Assembly: GCA_902556425.1 (NCBI GenBank)
Contig: CACDWG010000004.1
Coordinates: forward strand, 1 to 64,000
DNA: 64,000 bases
Source: UBA4421 sp002704225
Lineage (GTDB): Bacteria; Pseudomonadota; Gammaproteobacteria; Pseudomonadales; Azotimanducaceae
Direction of reading: 5' to 3'
Position 1 is the first letter of the stretch. The number at the start of each line of letters is the position of its first letter. Of this stretch, positions 9,040-17,190 are shown in pieces. A model generated the notes under the pieces. The model was not told where the DNA came from, ran no database searches, and was given only the letters and a program-made list of their open reading frames with translations. A program made the position numbers and the translations under genes.

Positions 9040-9777
9040 TTACTCGTAAGCATCGTCTGGAAATTCACCGTTGCTGTAGACCTCTTGGACATCGTCCAGA
9101 TCTTCCAGCACGTCGATCAACGTCAGCACTTTGCGGGCCTGCTCGGTATCGCATGGGCTGGTGGTTGATGCCAACATGGTGACTTCCGAGTGATCGGGCT
9201 CGTACCCGGCTTCCGCGAGCTTGCCAACCACTTGATTCAACGTTTCCCAGGGTGTTGTTACGGTGATCGCACCTTCGTCATCGCCTTCGATGTCTTCGGC
9301 CCCGGCCTCTAGGGCGATGTCCATGAGGGCTTCTTCGTCAGCACCGGGTGCAAAATTGATCACGCCCTGCCGAGTAAACAGATAGGCGACCGAACCATCG
9401 GTGCCAAGATTGCCCCCGTATTTATTAAAGGCATGGCGCACTTCGGCCACCGTTCGGTTCCGGTTATCGGTCATGGCCTCAACCAGTATGGCCACGCCAC
9501 CATTGGCATAGCCCTCATAAACCAGTTCTTCAACGTCATTACCCTCACCGCCACCAGCGCCGCGCGCAATCGCACGCTCAATGGTGTCCTTGGGCATGTT
9601 CGCACCCAGGGCTTTATCCACCGCTGCTCGCAGGCGTGGATTGTCATCGACTACACCGCCGCCCAACCGAGCTGCTACCGTGATCTCACGAATCAGTTTG
9701 GTGTAAAGCTTGCCGCGCTTTTTGTCCTGAGCGGCCTTGCGGTGCTTGATGTTGGCCCACTTACTGTGTCCTGCCAT
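9040..9777 (-). CDS. yebC: YebC/PmpR-family regulator or translation factor
   Basis: This 245-residue protein belongs to the YebC/PmpR/TACO1 family. The N-terminal signature MAGHSKWANIKHRK and the GGG-rich segment near residue 70 are diagnostic. Members were first described as transcriptional regulators, and more recent work ties relatives to translation of proline-rich stretches; the sequence alone does not decide. An acidic C-terminal end is typical. It precedes ruvC, the standard gammaproteobacterial position, and follows aspS. Confidence 0.95.
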   Translation of the reverse strand: MAGHSKWANIKHRKAAQDKKRGKLYTKLIREITVAARLGGGVVDDNPRLRAAVDKALGANMPKDTIERAIARGAGGGEGNDVEELVYEGYANGGVAILVEAMTDNRNRTVAEVRHAFNKYGGNLGTDGSVAYLFTRQGVINFAPGADEEALMDIALEAGAEDIEGDDEGAITVTTPWETLNQVVGKLAEAGYEPDHSEVTMLASTTSPCDTEQARKVLTLIDVLEDLDDVQEVYSNGEFPDDAYE

Positions 9778-9828
9778 ATCTGTCTTCCAATCCTTGTTGT
9801 TCCAAGACGCGGATCAACCGCTCAGTGT

Positions 9829-11631
9829 TTACTCCGGCGCTTCAGAGCTGGCCGCGTCTCCTAGGGCGACATTGACTGGCCCGCGCAAGCGTATATGTAA
9901 GTCCTTTAGCTGCTGATCTTCAACTGCTCCTGGTGCCGCCATCATGACGCAGGACGCACTTTGCGTCTTCGGGAACGCAATAACGTCGCGAATCGACTGA
10001 GTATTGGTCATAAGCATCACCAATCGATCCAGACCCAGGGCGATACCACCGTGAGGTGGGCAGCCATACTGCAGCGCATCCAGCAGGAAGCTGAATTTCG
10101 ATTGGCCGGTTTCATCCATTCGCAACACGTCAAAGACGGCTTTCTGCATATCGTTGTCGTGAATTCGTAACGACCCACCACCCAACTCGTAGCCATTAAG
10201 CACCACATCGTAGGCCGCTGCCTGAGCATTCGCCGGATCAGCCAACAACTCTTCTGGCGAGCAGGTTGGACGAGTAAAGGGGTGATGTTCCGCACTGAAG
10301 GCACCGTCACGATCCTGCGAAAACATTGGCCAATCCACAACCCAACACGGTCGATACTGACCTTCCAGCAAGTTCAGATCATTGCCCAGCTCTCCGCGCA
10401 GCGCGCCCATGGCATCGTTCACCACCTTGGCGCTGTCTGCGCCAAAGAACACGAGGTCGCCGCTTTCAGCGCCAACACGTTCCAGCACAGCACTGACCAC
10501 ATCTTCCGGGATAAATTTCAGGATAGGTGACTGCAAGCCCTCGGCTCCCGCAGCAAGATCATTGACCTTGATATAGGCCAATCCTTTCGCTCCGTAACGC
10601 CCGACAAAGCCAGTGTAGTCGTCGATCACTTTACGCGACAGCGACGCAGCGCCGGGTGCTCGCAACGCGACGATACGCCCCTTGGGGTCGTTAGCCGGGC
10701 CATTGAACACCTTGAAATCGACCTTCGTAAACAGGTCAGCCACGTCGACCAGCCGCAGAGGGTTGCGCAGATCTGGCCGGTCACTGCCGAAATCGCGCAT
10801 GGACTCTGCCCAGGTCAGCACCGGGAAATCGGGTAGCTCAACATCCAGCACTTGGTTAAACAACTTGCGCAGCATGCCTTCGGTCAGAGCCATAATATCG
10901 GCCTGACTGACAAAGGAAGCCTCGATATCGATCTGAGTAAATTCAGGCTGACGGTCGGCGCGCAAGTCTTCGTCCCGATAGCAACGGGCGATTTGGTAGT
11001 ACTTGTCCATACCGGACATCATCAACAATTGCTTATAGACCTGTGGCGACTGAGGCAGCGCAAAGAACTCTCCCGGATGGGTGCGACTGGGCACCAAGTA
11101 ATCCCGAGCACCTTCCGGTGTTGCACGACTCAATGTCGGCGTTTCAACATCCCAGAAGCCTTTTTCTTCTAAAAAAGAACGCACCGCACTGGTAATGCGT
11201 GCCCGGGCCTGCATACGCTGCTGCATTTCAGGTCGCCTAAGATCCATGTAGCGGTAACGCAATCGAACGTCCTCGCCAGCATCTGAATGCGCATCGAGCT
11301 GAAATGGCGGTGTCTTAGCGGCGTTGAGGATTACCAGATCTTTGCCTAATACCTCGATCTCACCGGTGGGCATGTCAGCGTTAACGGTTCCTTCGGGGCG
11401 TGGACGCACCTTTCCCTTGGCTTGCAGCACGTATTCGTTACGAACAGAGTCCGCCAAGGCAAAGCTTTGTTCTTCATCAGGGTCAAACACCACCTGCAGC
11501 ACGCCGGTGCGATCTCGAATGTCGAGAAAAATGACGCCGCCATGATCTCGCCGGCGATGTACCCAACCATAAATTTCTACTTGTTGGCCAGATTCTGTGG
11601 CTCTTAGGTCACCGCAATAGTGGCTGCGCAT
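9829..11631 (-). CDS. aspS: Aspartyl-tRNA synthetase
   Basis: This 600-residue class II synthetase charges tRNA-Asp. An N-terminal OB-fold anticodon-binding domain (GWVHRRRDHGG near residue 23) is followed by class II motif 2 (RCYRDEDLRADRQPEF, about residues 217-232), a bacterial GAD insertion domain in the middle, and motif 3 (GLDRLVMLM). Length fits the bacterial type. Whether it also mischarges tRNA-Asn depends on the rest of the genome. It heads the aspS-yebC-ruv run. Confidence 0.97.
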   Translation of the reverse strand: MRSHYCGDLRATESGQQVEIYGWVHRRRDHGGVIFLDIRDRTGVLQVVFDPDEEQSFALADSVRNEYVLQAKGKVRPRPEGTVNADMPTGEIEVLGKDLVILNAAKTPPFQLDAHSDAGEDVRLRYRYMDLRRPEMQQRMQARARITSAVRSFLEEKGFWDVETPTLSRATPEGARDYLVPSRTHPGEFFALPQSPQVYKQLLMMSGMDKYYQIARCYRDEDLRADRQPEFTQIDIEASFVSQADIMALTEGMLRKLFNQVLDVELPDFPVLTWAESMRDFGSDRPDLRNPLRLVDVADLFTKVDFKVFNGPANDPKGRIVALRAPGAASLSRKVIDDYTGFVGRYGAKGLAYIKVNDLAAGAEGLQSPILKFIPEDVVSAVLERVGAESGDLVFFGADSAKVVNDAMGALRGELGNDLNLLEGQYRPCWVVDWPMFSQDRDGAFSAEHHPFTRPTCSPEELLADPANAQAAAYDVVLNGYELGGGSLRIHDNDMQKAVFDVLRMDETGQSKFSFLLDALQYGCPPHGGIALGLDRLVMLMTNTQSIRDVIAFPKTQSASCVMMAAPGAVEDQQLKDLHIRLRGPVNVALGDAASSEAPE

Positions 11632-11701
11632 GGCATTACCCTTTGTTTTGTTTAACTTGTGTTGCGCTGGTTACAACGCGTATTCAATGAGGCGCTAACC
11701 C

Positions 11702-11965
11702 TTAACTACCGGAATCACCGCTGGCGCCACCGCTACCCGATCCGCCGGAGCTGCTATCACCGCCTGCGACATTCTTTTTCTTGCCGGACTTGAAGTCCGT
11801 TTCGTACCAACCTCCGCCCTTCAGACGAAAGCCTGCAGCGGATATGATTTTCTTAAGCGTGTCATTGGCGCACGCTGGGCACTTCACTAGCGGTTCATCG
11901 CTGATTTTCTGTACGGCTTCCATTTCATGGTTGCAGCTTTCGCAACGGTATTCGTATATCGGCAT
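11702..11965 (-). CDS. FmdB-family zinc-ribbon protein
   Basis: This 87-residue protein has the FmdB/CxxC zinc-ribbon signature: MPIYEYRCESC at the N-terminus and a second pair in KCPAC at residues 34-38. The C-terminus from about residue 68 is a low-complexity Gly/Ser tail. Family members are small putative regulatory proteins of unknown function, and the position just upstream of aspS is conserved in many proteobacteria. It lies 70 bases before aspS on the same strand. Confidence 0.9.
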   Translation of the reverse strand: MPIYEYRCESCNHEMEAVQKISDEPLVKCPACANDTLKKIISAAGFRLKGGGWYETDFKSGKKKNVAGGDSSSGGSGSGGASGDSGS

Positions 11966-12467
11966 CTATATTACTTAGGATGTTATTGATGTGTTCTAAA
12001 GGTCGCGCATGATCGTAAAAAAAACAGCAAAAATACAGTGATTTAGCGCCTTTTTTGTTGCCACCCCGTATTTGATCCGCTATAAATCCGCCATCATTTC
12101 ATAAGAAATGACGGTAAAACCTTTGGGTGTCCTTTGACGGCAGAGCGTTTTCAAATCCATGGGTCGAATCGGTCGGAAATGCATCACCTCCGCTGGCTCG
12201 ATCACTTGGTGGTCGATAATGAAAATCGGTCCTGTTCATCGTGCAGTTAACGATGCAGAGATAACAATTTTTATTAGCGACTATCAGGGTTTGGGAACGG
12301 GTTGGCGTTGTGGAAAAGAGCTGGGCCTGAGCCTACTTTCTTTCTGCTGATTGCTAGAAGGCACTGAGAGACAGGAACGCGGTAAAACCCCGCACTCGAT
12401 TGCGATACCAGCCATTGAGCGGTGAGTGGAATTACGCTGTTTAACTTCAAGATAAAGGACCAGTAAT
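11966..12467. other. Divergent intergenic region without a gene
   Basis: About 500 bases separate the divergently transcribed zinc-ribbon and HU-like genes. It begins AT-rich, holds an inverted repeat at 12088-12114, and ends with an AAAGGA ribosome site (12454-12459) for the HU-like gene. A 63-codon open frame at 12159-12350 has no ribosome site and is not considered real. Its length suggests a long 5' leader or regulation of the HU-like gene; no known riboswitch or small RNA was recognised. Confidence 0.5.
12088..12114. repeat. Inverted repeat, possible operator or hairpin
   Basis: The arms TCATTTC (12094-12100) and GAAATGA (12105-12111) pair perfectly around a four-base ATAA loop, and the outer CCG/CGG can extend pairing with a bulge. 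No T-run follows on either strand, so it is unlikely to be an intrinsic terminator. Its place in the middle of a divergent intergenic region suggests a regulator site or an RNA leader hairpin. Confidence 0.4.
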
Positions 12468-12947
12468 ATGGCTACGCAAAAGAAAGCTCCAGCTAAGAAA
12501 GCTGCCGCTAAGAAAGCACCTGCAAAAAAAGCACCAGTAAAGAAAGCGGCCGCAAAAAAAGCACCTGCTAAAAAAGCAGCCGCCAAGAAAGCACCAGCAA
12601 AGAAAGCTGCTGCAGCACCTGTAAAGAAGGCGCCTGGCATCAAGACAAAGATGACCAAAACCGCCATTCTTAACGAAATCGCAACAAACACTAACCTGTC
12701 TCGCGCTCAGGTCAGCTCGGTAATGGATGAGCTGGAATCTGTGATCGAAAGACACATCCGCAAGCGCTCTGCGGGCGAGTTCACGCTGCCAGGTCTGTTA
12801 AAGATCAAGGCTGCCAAGCGACCTGCGACCAAGAAGCGTATGGGCCGCAACCCTGCGACCGGCGAAGAAATCGTAATCCCGGCCAAGCCTGCGACCACTC
12901 GCGTTCGGGTAACTGCACTGAAGAAACTCAAGGACATGATCGTATAA
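12468..12947 (+). CDS. HU-family DNA-binding protein with Lys/Ala/Pro-rich N-terminal tail
   Basis: This 159-residue protein combines two parts. Residues 3-58 are a near-perfect array of KKAPA/KKAAA units resembling histone H1 tails and AlgP. Residues 62-159 form an HU/IHF-like domain, beginning MTKTAILNEIA and containing GEFTLPGLLKI and the DNA-binding arm region RMGRNPATGEEI. HU proteins bend and compact DNA. In mycobacterial HupB the tail is C-terminal; here it is N-terminal, as reported for Deinococcus HU. It is monocistronic, with an AAAGGA ribosome site and a strong terminator. Confidence 0.93.
   Translation: MATQKKAPAKKAAAKKAPAKKAPVKKAAAKKAPAKKAAAKKAPAKKAAAAPVKKAPGIKTKMTKTAILNEIATNTNLSRAQVSSVMDELESVIERHIRKRSAGEFTLPGLLKIKAAKRPATKKRMGRNPATGEEIVIPAKPATTRVRVTALKKLKDMIV
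12480..12634 (+). repeat. Repeated KKAPA/KKAAA codons within the HU-like gene
   Basis: A run of about eleven imperfect 12-15-base units encodes alternating Lys-Lys-Ala-Pro/Ala. The units differ at synonymous positions (gct, gca, gcc, gcg alanine codons), indicating an old array kept by selection on the protein and not a very recent expansion. Such arrays can change length by slippage between strains. Confidence 0.8.
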
Positions 12948-12970
12948 TTTGATCGGCTTTGAGCAATTGA

Positions 12971-13007
12971 ACCGGCCTTTGAAGTCATTCACAGGCCGGT
13001 TTTTTTT
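12971..13007 (+). terminator. Intrinsic terminator of the HU-like gene
   Basis: Perfect 8-base arms ACCGGCCT (12971-12978) and AGGCCGGT (12993-13000) enclose a 14-base loop, followed by seven more T residues. It lies 24 bases after the HU-like stop codon and isolates it from proS. Confidence 0.92.
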
Positions 13008-13107
13008 GCCTATTTTTTGATTACTGCCTCGGCTGAGGCTCATCGTACTTGTGGTGTGTGCCCACCATTGTGTCTAATGCGTGCTTCGCCACACAGACAA
13101 CACCATC

Positions 13108-14814
13108 ATGCGCCAATCCGCCTTGCTCCTCCCCACACTGAAAGAAGACCCCTCTGACGCTGACGTCATCAGTCACCGTCTGATGCTTCGAGCCGGCATG
13201 ATCCGTCAACTGGCCAGCGGTCTTTATACTTGGCTGCCGTTGGGACTGCGGGTACTGCGTAAAGTCGAGCACATCATTCGTGAAGAAATGAACCGCAGTG
13301 GCGCGCAGGAAGTTTCCATGCCCGTCGTGCAACCCGCTGAGTTATGGATGGAAACCGGGCGCTGGCAAAAAATGGGTGACGAAATGTTGCGCATGCAAGA
13401 CCGACACGACCGAGATTTTTGCTTGGGACCAACCCACGAGGAGGTAATCACCGATCTGTTTCGTCGGGAAGTGCAGAGCTACCGTCAGCTGCCCATCAAT
13501 TTTTACCAAATTCAAACCAAGTTCCGTGACGAACGTAGACCACGATTCGGCGTCATGCGGGCGCGGGAATTCACCATGAAGGACGCCTACTCCTTTCATT
13601 TGGATCAAGACAGCTTCGACGCAACCTACGAGGAAATGTATCGCTGTTACGAGCGTATTTTGAATCGCATGCAGCTTGAATTCCGAGCGGTTCAGGCCGA
13701 TACCGGCAATATTGGTGGCGACAATTCTCACGAATTTCATGTGTTGGCCCAGTCCGGCGAGGACACCATTGCCTACAGCGACACGGGGACCTATGCGGCT
13801 AATCTGGAAAAAGCGGCAGCCCAGCCCCCCGGCAAAGCAACAGAGCCCTCAGAGAATATGACCCGAGTGGACACGCCTCATGCCAAAACCATTGAGGCCG
13901 TCGCGAAACAGCTGGGCCTGCCTCCCGAGCAAAATCTCAAAACCTTGATTGTTGAAGGTGACGGCGAGTCCGAATCGAGCCTATACGCGGTCATTCTGCG
14001 CGGCGATCACGAACTGAATGAAATCAAAGCCGGCAAACTCCCCGGCGTGAAGTCGCCTCTGGTATTTGCCAGCGAGGAGGCCATTACCAAGGCCATGGGC
14101 GCCAGCGTTGGTTCCTTGGGGCCGGTGAACTGCAACCTTCCTATGTTCGTGGATGCCAGCGCAGCGGCTGTTGCTGATTTTGTTTGTGGCGCGAATGAAG
14201 ACGGCGTGCACTTTCGCGGCGTGAACTGGCACCGCGACGTCGAGCTGACTGACGAGCAAATTGTCGACGCACGGAACGTTGTCGAAGGCGATACCGCCCC
14301 AGACGGCAACGGACAAATTAAATTCCTGCGCGGCATCGAAGTCGGCCACATCTTTCAGTTAGATCGTTCGTACAGTGAACCCATGCAGGCCACGGTGCTG
14401 GATCAAGACGGCAACAACATTGTTCCCACCATGGGCTGCTACGGCATGGGCGTCACCCGATTGGTTGCTGCCGTCATCGAGCAGAACCATGACGACAACG
14501 GCATTACCTGGCCACTGCCACTCGCACCATTTCAGCTTCACATCATTGCCTTGAATGCGCAGAAGTCGGAAGCCGTGAAAGAGGCATCCGAATTGCTTTA
14601 TACCCAAGCCTGCGAGGCCGGTATTGACGTGCTACTGGATGATCGCGCCGAGCGACCCGGAGTCAAATTTGCGGAAGCCGATTTGATCGGCATACCTCAC
14701 CGCGTCGTTATTGGAGACCGAGGCTTGAAAAATGGGGCGGTAGAGTACCGTCAGCGTACTGATGCCTCTGCCCAGGACGTCCCTCTGGACGACGTGCTCT
14801 CAAAAATTACGTAA
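13108..14814 (+). CDS. proS: Prolyl-tRNA synthetase
   Basis: This 568-residue class II enzyme charges tRNA-Pro. The start at 13108 (MRQSALLLPTLKE) matches the family N-terminus; an upstream in-frame GTG at 13081 would add nine unrelated residues. The motif LASGLYTWLPLG lies near residue 36, GPTHEEVITDLFRRE in the catalytic core, and an INS editing domain of about 170 residues interrupts the core, as in the bacterial type. The C-terminal anticodon-binding domain contains LLDDRAERPGVKFAEADLIG. Confidence 0.96.
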   Translation: MRQSALLLPTLKEDPSDADVISHRLMLRAGMIRQLASGLYTWLPLGLRVLRKVEHIIREEMNRSGAQEVSMPVVQPAELWMETGRWQKMGDEMLRMQDRHDRDFCLGPTHEEVITDLFRREVQSYRQLPINFYQIQTKFRDERRPRFGVMRAREFTMKDAYSFHLDQDSFDATYEEMYRCYERILNRMQLEFRAVQADTGNIGGDNSHEFHVLAQSGEDTIAYSDTGTYAANLEKAAAQPPGKATEPSENMTRVDTPHAKTIEAVAKQLGLPPEQNLKTLIVEGDGESESSLYAVILRGDHELNEIKAGKLPGVKSPLVFASEEAITKAMGASVGSLGPVNCNLPMFVDASAAAVADFVCGANEDGVHFRGVNWHRDVELTDEQIVDARNVVEGDTAPDGNGQIKFLRGIEVGHIFQLDRSYSEPMQATVLDQDGNNIVPTMGCYGMGVTRLVAAVIEQNHDDNGITWPLPLAPFQLHIIALNAQKSEAVKEASELLYTQACEAGIDVLLDDRAERPGVKFAEADLIGIPHRVVIGDRGLKNGAVEYRQRTDASAQDVPLDDVLSKIT

Positions 14815-14838
14815 TCTGAGGCCCATTGGGTCGGTGAG

Positions 14839-15351
14839 TTACAGCTGAGACGTTGCCTGTGCGGGGCCAGCCTTTGCGGCCAGCAGGGTCTCGGCGGTCT
14901 GAGGCCCCACCAAGATGCGATGCAGAACCCCCTCCGGAGAAATCAGCACGCTCATGGGCAGCACGGTTGCTTCGTCATAGCCCAGCAAAATCTGGGGGTC
15001 GTCAATCAGCGTAGGGAAGGCAATGCCAAGCGAGTCAATGGACGCCTGCAGTTCAACACCTTCCAGATAATCATAGTTCACACCAAGAACAGAGAAACCC
15101 TCTTCGGAAGCATTCAGATGGTTGAGCTCTGGCACTTCCTCTCGGCACGGCCCGCACCAGTCTGCCCAATAATTAATCAACACCCAGTCGCCTTGCCATT
15201 GGCTCGGGCTCGTTATGGTGCCATCCGCCAGGCGTAAGGGGTTGGAAGGCGCACTATCGACACAGCCCGCCAACAAAACACTCAGGGCAAGGGCCAGCAA
15301 CCCTATTCGCACCCGCACGCGTTGGAACTGTGACGTCTGGTTTTGCAGCAT
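14839..15351 (-). CDS. TlpA-like thioredoxin-fold lipoprotein
   Basis: This TlpA/ResA-type protein is probably attached to the inner membrane and reduces periplasmic disulfides. The start at 15351 gives 170 residues with a lipoprotein signal whose lipobox LAGC puts the lipidated cysteine at residue 30. The redox motif WCGPC lies in NYWADWCGPCREE. A longer frame reaches 15426 but would put a charged extension ahead of the signal peptide. It is convergent with proS and divergent from arsC. The physiological partner is not evident. Confidence 0.85.
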   Translation of the reverse strand: MLQNQTSQFQRVRVRIGLLALALSVLLAGCVDSAPSNPLRLADGTITSPSQWQGDWVLINYWADWCGPCREEVPELNHLNASEEGFSVLGVNYDYLEGVELQASIDSLGIAFPTLIDDPQILLGYDEATVLPMSVLISPEGVLHRILVGPQTAETLLAAKAGPAQATSQL

Positions 15352-15471
15352 AATTGTTTTCTTCAAGGTTTGGTTGGCGCGGCGCAGATTCTCAATCTGG
15401 CCATGTCTTCTTGATGTGAATACCACATCAGCGCGCCTATACTCCCTTTAATCTTCTTTGATGACGCCGAA

Positions 15472-15822
15472 ATGCCAATTTACACCATTTACCACAACCC
15501 TCGCTGCTCTAAATCTCGACAGACCCTCGAGTTGCTCAAGGAGCGGGGCGTCGAGCCTGAGGTCGTGGAATACCTGAAGACGCCATTGTCCGCACACGCG
15601 CTACAAACTCTGTCACAGAAACTGCGCATCAGCGTGGTCGACATGATGCGAACCAAGGAGCGAGAGTTTAAGGAACTTGATTTGGGTAACACTGGCGTCA
15701 CTGATGATCAGCTTCTTCAGGCTATGTCACAGAACCCCATACTGCTGGAGCGACCCATCGTCGTTTGTGGTGACAAAGCCGTGATCGGCCGGCCACCGGA
15801 AAATGTACTGGAGCTGATATGA
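15472..15822 (+). CDS. ArsC/YfgD-family reductase
   Basis: This 116-residue protein has the thioredoxin-like fold of glutaredoxin-coupled arsenate reductases. The catalytic Cys12 lies in NPRCSKSR, and the C-terminal motif ERPIVVCGDKAVIGRP contains the family arginines. YfgD-type members share this pattern but their arsenate activity is often unproven, and no other arsenic genes are nearby. Its stop overlaps the next start (ATGA), so it is translationally coupled to the WrbA-like gene. Confidence 0.9.
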   Translation: MPIYTIYHNPRCSKSRQTLELLKERGVEPEVVEYLKTPLSAHALQTLSQKLRISVVDMMRTKEREFKELDLGNTGVTDDQLLQAMSQNPILLERPIVVCGDKAVIGRPPENVLELI

Positions 15823-16424
15823 GCACCCCCTATGTATTGATTCTGTATTACTCCCGAACCCAAGGGACGCAAAATCTCGCGCTGCATATGGCCCGAGGCG
15901 TTGATCAGGTGGCTGGCATTGAGCCGAGAATTCGTACGGTTCCACCAGTCAGTGCGGTAACCGAACGCACCGCACCCAGCGTTCCAAACGACGGTGCAGT
16001 ATTTTGTACTAAAGAAGATCTGGTCGGCTGCAGCGCTCTGGCACTGGGCAGCGCGACCCGTTTCGGCAACATGGCCGCCCCGCTGAAATACTTTCTCGAT
16101 ACCACGGCCGACCTTTGGGCCGGTCACCATTTGGTCGGCAAGCCTGCTGGTGTTTTTTGTTCTACCGGTTCGCTACACGGCGGCCAGGAAAGCACTCTGC
16201 TCACCATGATGGTGCCGCTGCTGCATCACGGCATGCTGATCCAAGGCCTGCCCTACAGCTTACCCGGACTCAATCGCACCCAGAGCGGGGGATCGCCCTA
16301 TGGCGTGACCCACGTCCAAGGCAAGGAGGATGGTGCGATGTTAACAGACGATGAAGCCCTACTTGCCCATGGTGCTGGCAAGCAATTGGCGGAACTGGCC
16401 TTACAGCTGCATAACCCCTTGTAA
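15819..16424 (+). CDS. WrbA-like NAD(P)H:quinone oxidoreductase
   Basis: This 201-residue flavodoxin-fold protein is WrbA-like. The N-terminal strand VLILYYSRTQGTQNLA binds the FMN phosphate, and SATRFGNMAAPLKYFLD and CSTGSLHGGQESTL are characteristic WrbA motifs. The family reduces quinones by two electrons in the cytoplasm. It shares a four-base overlap with the ArsC-like gene and is followed by the DUF2069 gene, a gene order also seen in Pseudomonas-type genomes. Confidence 0.9.
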   Translation: MSTPYVLILYYSRTQGTQNLALHMARGVDQVAGIEPRIRTVPPVSAVTERTAPSVPNDGAVFCTKEDLVGCSALALGSATRFGNMAAPLKYFLDTTADLWAGHHLVGKPAGVFCSTGSLHGGQESTLLTMMVPLLHHGMLIQGLPYSLPGLNRTQSGGSPYGVTHVQGKEDGAMLTDDEALLAHGAGKQLAELALQLHNPL

Positions 16425-16459
16425 CCCAAACCCTTTAACTGACGCTGGAATAACACCTC

Positions 16460-16834
16460 ATGCAAGGATGGCTCTTTCTCACCTTTATTATGGTCGGCTC
16501 CCTACTCGGCATCACTGGCCTGCGACAGTTCTTCATCGACCCACTACCGACCACCACGTTGAATGCCGTTTGGTTTTTTATCCAAGTGTTGCCGCTGCTG
16601 CTTTGCCTGCCCAGCGCTCTGCGGGGCCAGCTCAAGGGTATGTTCTTTCTATGTCTTGTGAGCACCCTTTACTTCATTCACGGCGTGCTGAACGTCTTCG
16701 ATCCGGCGCTGTTCTATTGGGGCGCCGCCGAGCTGTTCTTTGCACTGGGCCTGTGCGGAATCACTGCGCTTTACGTACGCAAGCTGCGGGAATTCAATGC
16801 GGCAAATGACGCTGAGGATTCCGCCGACCACTGA
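16460..16834 (+). CDS. DUF2069-type small membrane protein
   Basis: This 124-residue protein consists of four hydrophobic segments (about residues 4-18, 35-51, 60-78 and 84-103) with a charged, acidic C-terminus. It resembles the DUF2069 family, whose function is unknown and whose genes commonly follow wrbA. It lies 35 bases after the WrbA-like gene and probably ends that operon. Confidence 0.75.
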   Translation: MQGWLFLTFIMVGSLLGITGLRQFFIDPLPTTTLNAVWFFIQVLPLLLCLPSALRGQLKGMFFLCLVSTLYFIHGVLNVFDPALFYWGAAELFFALGLCGITALYVRKLREFNAANDAEDSADH

Positions 16835-16856
16835 GCCCGGCGACTTGCCCTCAGTG
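16829..16856. terminator. Hairpin spanning convergent stop codons
   Basis: Arms CACTGAG (16829-16835) and CTCAGTG (16850-16856) pair perfectly around a 14-base loop. They include the stop codons of the convergent DUF2069 and ABM-domain genes. There is no T-run, so intrinsic termination is doubtful; it may simply stabilise 3' ends. Confidence 0.3.
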
Positions 16857-17180
16857 AATGATGGGCGGCTGGTCGACTACGACCACCGCCTCTGAATCCT
16901 CTACTTCCTGTACAAGATATCGACGGGTGGTAATTCCTCCATCGGAAATTTCAGGCAGCTGCCGCAGAAACGCCTCTACTTGAGGCGAGGAAAGATGAGT
17001 CATTAGCGCATCCATACTTTCCCACTCCTGAAAAATGATCAGCGCATCCGGTTCCGCCAAGCCCCGATAGAACTCGTAGGTTATGCAGCCATCTTCTCCC
17101 CGCGTTGCGAGCACAAGCTCACGTGCCATTTTCAACGCCCGATCAAACTGGCCGGATTTGATGACGATGGTGCCCTGCAT
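16851..17180 (-). CDS. Antibiotic biosynthesis monooxygenase (ABM) domain protein
   Basis: This 109-residue protein has a dimeric ferredoxin-like ABM fold: TRGEDGCITYEFYRGLAEPDALIIFQEWES is the family pattern, split here as GCITYEF and FQEW. Members include quinol monooxygenase YgiN and many of unknown substrate. The start at 17180 avoids most of the overlap with prpE; a longer frame from 17207 overlaps the prpE end by 17 bases. The C-terminal 20 residues are acidic and Val-rich. Confidence 0.8.
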   Translation of the reverse strand: MQGTIVIKSGQFDRALKMARELVLATRGEDGCITYEFYRGLAEPDALIIFQEWESMDALMTHLSSPQVEAFLRQLPEISDGGITTRRYLVQEVEDSEAVVVVDQPPIIH

Positions 17181-17190
17181 AATGATCACG

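Noticed and set aside
12284..12691. 135-residue Ala/Phe-rich frame on the minus strand opposite the HU-like tail
   Set aside because: It is the mirror of the KKAPA repeat codons; the plus-strand HU gene has homology, a ribosome site and a terminator.
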